The position numbers were made by a program, and so were the translations under genes. Under the pieces are notes generated by a model. The model was not told the origin of the DNA. It worked only from the letters and a program-made list of their open reading frames with translations, and made no database searches. DNA of 5,712 nucleotides from the NCBI GenBank assembly GCA_947627685.1, contig CANQWZ010000081.1:1-5712 (forward strand), read 5' to 3'. Positions 1 through 5,585 of this stretch are shown here, piece by piece. The stretch is from an uncultured Bacilli bacterium. Lineage in GTDB: Bacteria; Bacillota_I; Bacilli_A; ML615J-28; CAG-313. Positions within the stretch are counted from its first letter, which is position 1. Every line of letters starts with the position of its first letter.

Positions 1-643
1 TGTTTGTTCAATTAATGGCACAGGTACTGTCAATGTTGGTATTGATGAAAAGGGTAAGTGGATGCAAGTAGGCGGTATAGGATATATTGCCGGTGATGAA
101 GCGGGTGGATCATTTCTTGCTCGTTCAGCAGTTAGACTTGCTTTTGATGAAGCTTTTCGCTTTGGTCCTAAAACCAAAATAACTAAAGATGTTTTTACCA
201 TGTATCAAATTAGTGATAAAAAAGCTTTGAATGATGCAATCGTTGGTAAAGAAATTGACTCTACTTATCTAATAAAAAGTCTATTTAAAAGAGCTAATGA
301 AAAAGATTTACCATGTATTCAATTATTACAAAAAACAGGTGAGAATATGGCAAGATCGATATCAGGTGTTATAATGAAACTTGATATTTTAGAACCAATT
401 CAAGTAATACTTGCCGGTTCAGTTTGGGCTAAAGCTACTAATGATGAAATGTTTAATAGTTTTAAAAAAACAGTTTTAACTCTAACTAATAAAAAATGTG
501 ATTTTATCATTTTAAATGAACCTCCGGTATTAGGTGCTATTTTATGGTCATTAGAACTTGCCAATAAAACGCTACCTTCTAAAGAACTTAAAAATAAAGT
601 TTTAAATAGCATAATTTGTTTTCAAGAAAAGATGGCTAAATAA
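1..643 (+). CDS. BadF/BadG/BcrA-type ATPase, N-acetylglucosamine kinase-like (3' part)
   Basis: This is the C-terminal 213 residues of a gene that begins before the window; the frame is open from base 2 and ends at TAA. An in-frame ATG at 62 is internal, because conserved sequence lies before it. The fragment opens with SINGTGTV (fragment residues 3-10), matching the SIxGTGS phosphate-binding loop of the ASKHA kinase/ATPase fold. It continues with GGIGYIAGDEAGG (24-36), the GGxGxxxGDExSG signature of the BadF/BadG family and of eukaryote-type N-acetylglucosamine kinases. VILAGSVWAKA (about 135-145) resembles the adenosine-binding segment, and EPPVLGAILWSLE (173-185) the usual C-terminal PxxGA motif. 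By family, such proteins phosphorylate amino sugars in the cytoplasm using ATP; the substrate here is inferred only. The family also includes 2-hydroxyacyl-CoA dehydratase activators, but those carry an iron-sulfur site that I do not see. The next gene starts 58 bases on, with no terminator between, so co-transcription is possible. Confidence 0.8.
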   Translation, partial: VCSINGTGTVNVGIDEKGKWMQVGGIGYIAGDEAGGSFLARSAVRLAFDEAFRFGPKTKITKDVFTMYQISDKKALNDAIVGKEIDSTYLIKSLFKRANEKDLPCIQLLQKTGENMARSISGVIMKLDILEPIQVILAGSVWAKATNDEMFNSFKKTVLTLTNKKCDFIILNEPPVLGAILWSLELANKTLPSKELKNKVLNSIICFQEKMAK

Positions 644-687
644 ATTAATTAGTGGTTTAATATATACGTAAAAGAATAAGTTTAAAT

Positions 688-696
688 AAAGGGGTG
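688..696 (+). promoter_or_regulatory. Ribosome binding site of the zinc-ribbon gene
   Basis: AAAGGGGTG lies five bases before the ATG at 702 and is a strong Shine-Dalgarno match. It supports that ATG as the true start, which also places the first zinc-binding cysteine at residue 3. Confidence 0.7.
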
Positions 697-701
697 ATAA
701 A

Positions 702-1778
702 ATGTATTGTCCAAAATGTGGAGAATTAATTTCCGATGAGATGCCTTTTTGCCCTAAATGTCATTATCAATATTTACAAGAAAAACAAAAAACGGTTGTA
801 AACGAAGCTAAGCATGCCGTAAAAAGAACGATAGCTAATTTTTTCACGAGTAAATGTTTTTTAGCCATAAATATTATTTTGATTATAATAGGCTCTTTTT
901 ACATTTTATTAGGTATATTTAGTTTATTTTTATCATTAGGTATCTCGCAGTTAGCAACAGGAGCCCTTGGAGCAGTTTTTGCTTTAATCAGTGGCATTAG
1001 TGGTCTTTATGTATATAAAAAGAAAAAAGTTCTTGATAAAGAACAAATTAAAAAAATAAATTATTTTAATCATTATAATTATATTTTGGGAATAGTATCA
1101 GTTGTGCTTATGCCTATTATACTTTTGGTATTTTTAATGTTATTGTTAATTTTTAAATTTGCGATAATTAATGATGGTACAGTAGATTTTTCAATAGTAT
1201 TGTTTTATGTAATGATTATTATGATTATTTTATTAGGTGGTTTAGGAATTGCCTATGTTGCTAATTATTTTATTGCTTGGCAAAAAATGAAACAATATTA
1301 TGACACCTTGGCAAATACGATTGAAACTGGTGAATATAAACCTGTTAATAAATATCCTTTTGCAAGATTATTTGTTATTAGTGGTATTATAATCTTTTTA
1401 GCAATAATGCAAGTAGTAGGAACATTTATTGCCTTAAGCATATTTGATTTAGCTAAAGAATTTATACTAACGTTTTTAAAAGAAGAAATAAATACTAGTA
1501 ATGGGGATTATACGCTTGCTTTAACATATATCAATCTATTGTTTGGAATGATTAAATTCGTGTTATTAGTTGGATTAATTGAGGTTGTTATCAATTTATT
1601 AATAGCATCTTATATGATTATTTCGGCACTTGCTTTTAAAAATATTCATCAAGAAGCGGTAAAAGCCCAAGAAAAGTTAGACCAAGAAAAGCAAAAATAT
1701 CAAGATGTAGTAAACAAAACTAGTGAAGAGTTAAGAAATTATTTAGCAACTCAATCTTTAAATAATAATGAAGTATAA
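702..1778 (+). CDS. Zinc-ribbon domain multi-pass membrane protein, function unknown
   Basis: I do not recognise a named family for this 358-residue protein. The N-terminus is a short zinc ribbon with two CPKC/H knuckles: Cys3, Cys6, Cys17 and Cys20 are spaced CxxC-x10-CxxC. A basic linker (about 26-50) follows, then about six hydrophobic segments at roughly 52-78, 82-105, 127-154, 163-191, 221-249 and 275-310. The last is long and may be one or two helices. Residues about 312-347 are charged, rich in Lys, Glu and Gln, and likely form a cytoplasmic helix or coiled coil. The layout of a zinc ribbon followed by membrane helices is common in Firmicutes proteins of unknown role. The zinc ribbon should sit in the cytoplasm, since there is no signal peptide. 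The gene is followed by its own intrinsic terminator. Its own promoter is not obvious, so it may be read together with the kinase upstream. Confidence 0.8.
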   Translation: MYCPKCGELISDEMPFCPKCHYQYLQEKQKTVVNEAKHAVKRTIANFFTSKCFLAINIILIIIGSFYILLGIFSLFLSLGISQLATGALGAVFALISGISGLYVYKKKKVLDKEQIKKINYFNHYNYILGIVSVVLMPIILLVFLMLLLIFKFAIINDGTVDFSIVLFYVMIIMIILLGGLGIAYVANYFIAWQKMKQYYDTLANTIETGEYKPVNKYPFARLFVISGIIIFLAIMQVVGTFIALSIFDLAKEFILTFLKEEINTSNGDYTLALTYINLLFGMIKFVLLVGLIEVVINLLIASYMIISALAFKNIHQEAVKAQEKLDQEKQKYQDVVNKTSEELRNYLATQSLNNNEV

Positions 1779-1796
1779 AAAAATATAATAGTAAAT

Positions 1797-1830
1797 AAAA
1801 GGACAGTTTCTTTTGAAACTGCCCTTTTTT
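1797..1830 (+). terminator. Intrinsic terminator after the zinc-ribbon gene
   Basis: A hairpin pairs CAGTTTC (1804-1810) with GAAACTG (1815-1821) across a TTTT loop. It is extended by two G-C pairs after one A/C mismatch and by AAAA pairing with the T run. The run of six T at 1825-1830 completes a standard Rho-independent terminator. It separates this unit from the argS promoter about 30 bases downstream. The A run on the left side means it may also work weakly on the other strand. Confidence 0.9.
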
Positions 1831-1858
1831 CTTCACATAAAGATTATCAACGGTTTTC

Positions 1859-1887
1859 TTGAAAAAGAAAATACTTTTTGGTATAAT
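1859..1887 (+). promoter_or_regulatory. SigA-type extended -10 promoter of argS
   Basis: A -35 box TTGAAA (1859-1864) and a perfect -10 box TATAAT (1882-1887) are separated by 17 bases. The spacer ends in TGG, giving the extended -10 motif TGnTATAAT. Transcription should begin near 1894, leaving a leader of only about 30 bases, too short for a T-box riboswitch or another large leader element. Confidence 0.88.
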
Positions 1888-1916
1888 ATGTAAGCATATA
1901 GTATAAAAATATAAAT

Positions 1917-1921
1917 GGTGA
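1917..1921 (+). promoter_or_regulatory. Ribosome binding site of argS
   Basis: GGTGA lies three bases before the ATG at 1925 and six before a second in-frame ATG at 1928. The spacing favours the second ATG, so the native protein may be one residue shorter (552). Confidence 0.55.
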
Positions 1922-1924
1922 AAA

Positions 1925-3586
1925 ATGATGTTAAATAATTTAAAAGAATTAATAAAAAAAGGAATATTTGAGGCCGTTAAAGAATTACATTATGATGGTA
2001 CATCTATTAATAGTGCTGATGATATTATTTTAGAAATACCTAAAGATAAAAATCATGGTGACTATGCTACCAATACTGCTATGCGTCTTAGTAAGGTAGC
2101 CAAAAAGAATCCTCTTGATATAGCTAAGCAAATTATTGACCTTTTAGATTTAAAAACTTTACACTTAAAACAAGCAACGATTGCGGGACCAGGGTTTATC
2201 AATCTAACAATTGATATTGACTATCTTTTGTCGGTAATTACCAAAATAAACGAAGAAAAACAGATGTATGGTAACACCAATTACGGACAAAAACAAAAGA
2301 TTTGTTTAGAATTTGTTTCTGCTAATCCTACTGGTTACTTGCATTTAGGGCATGGTAGAGGTGCCGCATATGGTGATTCACTTGCTAGAATTATGACTAA
2401 AGCCGGTTTTGAGGTGCATAAGGAACATTATGTCAATGATGCTGGCAATCAAATTACTAACATGGCATATAGTGTTTATGAACGTTATAAAGAATTATTT
2501 GGTCAAACTGCCAATATGAAAGAAGATTATTATTATGGCAAAGAAATCATCAAAGTAGCAAGTGATATTTTAGATGAATATCAAGATAAGTTTCTAAACA
2601 ACTTTGATTTAGCTTTTTTTAAAGCATATGGTACTAAAAAATTACTTCAAAATTTAAAAGATGATTTACTAAAATTTAATGTTAGTTTTGATACTTGGTT
2701 TAGTGAAAAAAGTTTATATGAAAATAATGAAGTTAACAAAACTTTAAATTATTTAAAAGAAAAAGGTTATACCTATCAAAACGAAGGTGCTCTTTGGCTT
2801 AAAACCACTCTTTATGGTGATGAAAAGGATCGTGTAATTATTAAAAGTGATGGTAGTTATACCTATTTGTTACCTGATATTGCATATCACAAAAATAAAT
2901 TATCGAGAGGCTATGATCATTTAATTGATGTTTTAGGAGCTGATCATCATGGCTACATTAATCGTTTGAAAGCAGCTATTACCATGGTTGGTGGTAATGC
3001 CCAGTTATTAGATGTGGAAATTTTACAAATGGTTAGAGTAATAGAAAATGGTGAAGAAGTTAAAATGAGTAAAAGAAGCGGTAAAGCAATAACTTTAATC
3101 GATTTAATTGATGAGGTTGGATCTGATGCTTTAAGATACTTTTATGTTGACAAAGCTCTTAGCACGCATATGGATTTAGACTTAACATTAATGAAACAAA
3201 AATCTAATGAAAATCCGGTTTTTTATGCTCAATATGCCTACGCCAGAATTTGTAGTATTTTTAGAAATGCCACAAATGCTAATATAAAATTTCAAAAAAT
3301 AACGCAGTTTACCAAAATAGATAAAAACAGTATCAAAGATATTTCTTTAACCCTTTTAAAATACCCATTAATAATTGAAGAAATTGCAAATAGTCGTTTG
3401 GTACATAAACTAACTCAATATATAAGTGAATTAGCTTACCAATTACATAGCTATTATAATGATGAAAAAATCATTACTGATGATTTAGAATTAACAATGG
3501 AAAAATTAAATGTTTTAGAAGCTATTAGAATCGTTTTAAAAGACGCTTTAACTTTAATAGGTGTTAGCACGCCTGAAAAAATGTAA
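1925..3586 (+). CDS. argS: Arginyl-tRNA synthetase
   Basis: Class I aminoacyl-tRNA synthetase that charges tRNA-Arg with arginine in the cytoplasm using ATP. At 553 residues it has the usual bacterial length. The N-terminal ArgRS-specific domain (about 5-100) includes EIPKDKNHGDYATN and the AGPGFIN segment. The catalytic Rossmann domain begins with FVSANPTGYLHLGHGRGAA, in which HLGH (140-143) is the HIGH motif. GADHHGY (338-344) follows, and VKMSKRSG (379-386) is the KMSK loop, well conserved here although it is degenerate in many ArgRS. The C-terminal DALR anticodon-binding domain starts near NPVFYAQYAYAR (430-441) and ends in the family-typical LIGVSTPEKM. The gene has its own promoter and stands alone on this strand. 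A tRNA-Arg gene lies convergently 47 bases beyond its stop. Confidence 0.97.
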   Translation: MMLNNLKELIKKGIFEAVKELHYDGTSINSADDIILEIPKDKNHGDYATNTAMRLSKVAKKNPLDIAKQIIDLLDLKTLHLKQATIAGPGFINLTIDIDYLLSVITKINEEKQMYGNTNYGQKQKICLEFVSANPTGYLHLGHGRGAAYGDSLARIMTKAGFEVHKEHYVNDAGNQITNMAYSVYERYKELFGQTANMKEDYYYGKEIIKVASDILDEYQDKFLNNFDLAFFKAYGTKKLLQNLKDDLLKFNVSFDTWFSEKSLYENNEVNKTLNYLKEKGYTYQNEGALWLKTTLYGDEKDRVIIKSDGSYTYLLPDIAYHKNKLSRGYDHLIDVLGADHHGYINRLKAAITMVGGNAQLLDVEILQMVRVIENGEEVKMSKRSGKAITLIDLIDEVGSDALRYFYVDKALSTHMDLDLTLMKQKSNENPVFYAQYAYARICSIFRNATNANIKFQKITQFTKIDKNSIKDISLTLLKYPLIIEEIANSRLVHKLTQYISELAYQLHSYYNDEKIITDDLELTMEKLNVLEAIRIVLKDALTLIGVSTPEKM

Positions 3587-3623
3587 AAAAAAGCAAGCAT
3601 TCAAAAAAAATTTTTGAATGCTT
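3585..3623. terminator. Probable bidirectional terminator between argS and tRNA-Arg
   Basis: AAGCATTCAAAAA (3595-3607) pairs perfectly with TTTTTGAATGCTT (3611-3623) over a three-base loop, a 13-bp stem. Read on the minus strand, the stem is followed by GC and eight T (complement of 3585-3592), a good intrinsic terminator for the tRNA. Read on the plus strand the T run after the stem is weak, so argS termination here is probable but less certain. The stem starts only eight bases after the argS stop. Confidence 0.8.
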
Positions 3624-3633
3624 TGTTGCTATT

Positions 3634-3708
3634 TGGCGCCCTTAAAAGGAATCGAACCTTTATCACAAGAATCGGAATCTTGTATTTTATCCATTAAACT
3701 ATAAGGAC
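3634..3708 (-). tRNA. tRNA-Arg, anticodon CCG
   Basis: A complete 75-base cloverleaf can be folded on the minus strand. The acceptor is GTCCTTA with TAAGGGC, including one T-G pair. The D stem is GTTT/AAAT around AATGGATA, and the anticodon stem CAAGA/TCTTG encloses the loop TTCCGAT. The variable loop TGAT has four bases. The T stem is AAAGG/CCTTT with loop TTCGATT. Discriminator G and an encoded CCA follow. The anticodon CCG (complement of 3673-3675) reads the Arg codon CGG. A20 in the D loop and C35 in the anticodon are known arginine identity elements and both are present. It is transcribed towards argS from its own promoter and ends at the shared hairpin. Confidence 0.95.
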
Positions 3709-3719
3709 TTATTGTTAAT

Positions 3720-3749
3720 ATTATATCATTTTTTTATCAAAAAAGGCAA
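3720..3749 (-). promoter_or_regulatory. Promoter of the tRNA-Arg gene
   Basis: On the minus strand a perfect TATAAT (complement of 3720-3725) lies 11 bases before the mature tRNA 5' end, predicting a start near 3713 and a leader of about five bases. The best -35 is TTGCCT (complement of 3744-3749) with an 18-base spacer, a four-of-six match. That -35 lies inside the palindrome at 3741-3762. Confidence 0.7.
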
Positions 3750-3762
3750 ATATTTGCCTTTT
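3741..3762. repeat. Perfect 22-bp palindrome between tRNA-Arg and yggS
   Basis: AAAAGGCAAAT is followed directly by its exact reverse complement ATTTGCCTTTT. The right arm also starts a second, overlapping 12-bp palindrome CCTTTTAAAAGG (3757-3768). As RNA it could fold into a hairpin of about nine pairs with an ATAT loop. On the plus strand it could be a back-up terminator for argS read-through, with the T run lying within the stem. As DNA it could be an operator, since it covers the tRNA -35 and lies about 20 bases before the yggS -35. The sequence does not decide between these. Confidence 0.6.
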
Positions 3763-3781
3763 AAAAGGTTTTATTAATAAC

Positions 3782-3810
3782 TTGAAAAATAAAGAAAAAT
3801 ATGGTATAAT
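3782..3810 (+). promoter_or_regulatory. SigA-type extended -10 promoter of the yggS-sepF-ylmH-ileS operon
   Basis: TTGAAA (3782-3787) and TATAAT (3805-3810) are spaced by 17 bases, with TGG directly before the -10 box, as in the argS promoter. Transcription should start near 3817, giving a leader of about 27 bases before the ATG at 3844. No other clear promoter is seen before ileS, so this one probably serves the entire operon. Confidence 0.88.
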
Positions 3811-3830
3811 TAGATAAGAATATAGAAGAA

Positions 3831-3837
3831 AAGGGTG
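3831..3837 (+). promoter_or_regulatory. Ribosome binding site that decides the yggS start
   Basis: AAGGGTG is a good Shine-Dalgarno site six bases before the ATG at 3844. The in-frame GTG at 3835 is part of this site, so it is unlikely to be the initiation codon. Confidence 0.75.
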
Positions 3838-3843
3838 AAAAAA

Positions 3844-4500
3844 ATGTCAGTAGCTTTACAACTTGCCAAAATCAAAGAAAATCTTAAAGATTATCCAAAT
3901 GTAAGAATTATTGCCGCGACTAAATATTTTGATCTTGCCAAGACTAAAGAAATAATAGATGCGGGGATTACTGACATTGGGGAAAATCGTAAAGAAACTT
4001 TTTTAGAAAAATATGAAGCTTTTAAAAATTTAAATCTTACGTGGCATTATTTTGGTGTAATTCAAGTAAGACCTAAATTATCAGCTAGTTTTATAGATAA
4101 TATTGATTACTTGCATTCGCTTGATTCAATTAACTTAGCTAATGCCATCAATATGGTACGTAAAAAAGATGAACCTCTAAAATGCTTTGTACAAGTAAAA
4201 GCCTCAAATGGTAGTGGTGCAGGGCTTACTGAGACTAAAGTAATACCTTTTATAAAAGAACTTGCTAGATATGAAAAAATAAAAGTTGTAGGTTTGATGA
4301 TGATTTCAATTATGACCTATGATGAAGAAATAATTGATAGAGCCTTTAAAACCTTAAAAGAATTGCAACAAGAAGTACAAGCTTTACATCTTGATTATGC
4401 ACCTTGTACAGAACTTTCGATAGGTGCTAGTAATGATTATCAAATAGCATTAAAAAATGGTGCTACTATGATTAGAATAGGTTCACTATTTTCAAAATAA
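3844..4500 (+). CDS. yggS: YggS/YlmE-family PLP homeostasis protein
   Basis: This 218-residue protein belongs to the PLP-binding protein family (YggS, YlmE, PROSC). Members bind pyridoxal 5'-phosphate and keep its free level and amino-acid pools in balance; no enzyme reaction is established. RIIAATKYFD (about 21-30) matches the family strand carrying the PLP lysine, here Lys27. GENRKE (46-51) follows the first helix, and WHYFGVIQ (67-74) corresponds to the usual WHFIGxLQ, with Val where His is common. GLMMIS (150-155) and ELSIGASNDYQIALKNGATMIRIG, given here only as the segment 190-213, match the C-terminal phosphate-binding region, with GAS in place of GMS. A start at GTG 3835 would add three residues, but that GTG lies in the ribosome site. 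The gene leads a tight operon; sepF begins 15 bases after its stop. ylmE is in the same position in Bacillus. Confidence 0.92.
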   Translation: MSVALQLAKIKENLKDYPNVRIIAATKYFDLAKTKEIIDAGITDIGENRKETFLEKYEAFKNLNLTWHYFGVIQVRPKLSASFIDNIDYLHSLDSINLANAINMVRKKDEPLKCFVQVKASNGSGAGLTETKVIPFIKELARYEKIKVVGLMMISIMTYDEEIIDRAFKTLKELQQEVQALHLDYAPCTELSIGASNDYQIALKNGATMIRIGSLFSK

Positions 4501-4515
4501 AATAAGGAGTAAAAA

Positions 4516-4851
4516 ATGTTTGGTAAAGCAAAAAAACAAGAAAGAAAATTAGGAACAGCTTTTGATCGCCTGTTGAATTATACATTTAAAAAAGATGAAG
4601 ATATGGATACGCAGTTATTAGATTTAGCTGATATTTTAATGGCTAATCGACCAATACTTGTTAATTTTGAAGAAATTACAAGTGTAGGTGAGGTCAACCA
4701 TGCTATTTTATTTTTATCAGGCGTTGTTTATGCCTTAAATGGCGTTGTTTATCGTTTAGGTGAAGAAACAAGATTATTTGCTTCTGGCGAAGCCTTTGAA
4801 GATGGAACAATTAAAAAATATATTAAAGATTTCGGAATTGATGAACAATAA
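4516..4851 (+). CDS. sepF: Cell division protein SepF (short form)
   Basis: SepF anchors FtsZ filaments to the membrane and bundles them at the division septum. The C-terminal core (about 33-105) is recognisable: LADILMANRPILVNFEEI, then a helix leading to AILFLSGVVYALNG (63-76) and VYRLGEETRLFASG. These correspond to the family pattern of VNL, FLxGxxYALxG and xxxIG. At 111 residues it is clearly shorter than the roughly 150 of Bacillus SepF. The first 30 residues are basic and could form the membrane-binding amphipathic helix, but the variable linker seen in other members is almost absent. AAGGAG (4504-4509) is a strong ribosome site six bases before the ATG. The stop codon overlaps the ylmH start by one base (TAATG). 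Confidence 0.9.
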   Translation: MFGKAKKQERKLGTAFDRLLNYTFKKDEDMDTQLLDLADILMANRPILVNFEEITSVGEVNHAILFLSGVVYALNGVVYRLGEETRLFASGEAFEDGTIKKYIKDFGIDEQ

Positions 4852-5576
4852 TGTTAAATCAACTTGGGGATTATTATCGCATGGCTATGGATGGCCAAAG
4901 CGTTTTGACTAAATTTTTAGACATTGAAGAAATTAAAGAAGTTAAAAGTTTACAACGTGATGGATTAAAAGTATATTTTGAGGGTGGATATCAAGATGCG
5001 GAAAGGTTAAGAGCCATTATCCAATATCAAGATTATCCCATACCTGATATAAGTGATTATAAAATAAAAATATATCATGCTACTTATAACCTTAATTATC
5101 AAAAAATTTCCCATCGCAATGTTTTGGGTAGCATTATGAGTTTAGGCATTGAAAGGAATACTTTTGGTGATATTTATCTTTATGATAATAATATTTATCT
5201 TTTTGTAAGTGAAGAAATTGCTAAATATTTAATTAGTAATATGCCTAATATTAATAATCAACCTTTAATATTTACAGAAGTTGAAAAAATACAAACTATT
5301 CCAATACTAGATGAAAAAATTGTTCAAATCAATGTTGCGAGTTTTCGTTTAGATAGTATTGTTGCTAAAGGCACAAATGTTAGTCGCAATAAGGCTGTAG
5401 AAATGATTGAAAGTGGACAAGTTGCGATTAATCATTTAGTTATATCATCAATCACCCATAAATGTGCTATTAATGATATAATAAGTATACGTAAATTTGG
5501 TAGGATTAGAATTATTGAGAATGTTAAAACAACAAAAAAAGATCGCCTAGTAATTAAAATTGGCGTAAAACATTAG
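4851..5576 (+). CDS. ylmH: YlmH-type S4-domain RNA-binding protein
   Basis: This 241-residue protein matches YlmH of Firmicutes division clusters. The N-terminal part (1-150) contains HRNVLGSIMSLGIERNTFGD (88-107), the family's HRDxLGSxLxLGIxRxxxGD hallmark. The S4 RNA-binding domain runs from about 163 to 222, with ASFRLDSIV (163-171), VSRNKAVEMIESGQVAIN (177-194) and a final RKFGR (214-218). In Bacillus subtilis YlmH binds the ribosome and has been linked to rescue of stalled large subunits alongside RqcH; transfer of that role to this protein is inference. The start codon overlaps the sepF stop by one base and no clear Shine-Dalgarno site precedes it, so translation is probably coupled to sepF. 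The gene for YlmG, usually between sepF and ylmH, is absent. Confidence 0.92.
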   Translation: MLNQLGDYYRMAMDGQSVLTKFLDIEEIKEVKSLQRDGLKVYFEGGYQDAERLRAIIQYQDYPIPDISDYKIKIYHATYNLNYQKISHRNVLGSIMSLGIERNTFGDIYLYDNNIYLFVSEEIAKYLISNMPNINNQPLIFTEVEKIQTIPILDEKIVQINVASFRLDSIVAKGTNVSRNKAVEMIESGQVAINHLVISSITHKCAINDIISIRKFGRIRIIENVKTTKKDRLVIKIGVKH

Positions 5577-5579
5577 GAG
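5575..5579 (+). promoter_or_regulatory. Ribosome binding site of ileS, overlapping the ylmH stop
   Basis: AGGAG overlaps the ylmH TAG stop and lies six bases before the ileS ATG. This supports both the ileS start and co-transcription with ylmH. Confidence 0.7.
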
Positions 5580-5585
5580 AAGTTT

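Noticed and set aside
400..612. A 70-codon open frame on the minus strand inside the sugar kinase gene
   Set aside because: It lies wholly inside a well-supported coding region, has no recognisable domain, and is most simply a shadow frame.
62..643. Sugar kinase as a complete short gene starting at ATG 62
   Set aside because: The frame is open to the left edge and the conserved SINGTGTV loop lies before this ATG, so the gene is cut by the window and not short.
644..701. A promoter for the zinc-ribbon gene in the 58-base gap
   Set aside because: There are AT-rich stretches such as TATATA near 661, but no -35 and -10 pair with proper spacing, so I do not call one.
1888..1924. A T-box or other riboswitch before argS
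   Set aside because: The predicted leader is only about 30 bases, far too short for a T-box stem I and specifier, and no T-box sequence is present.
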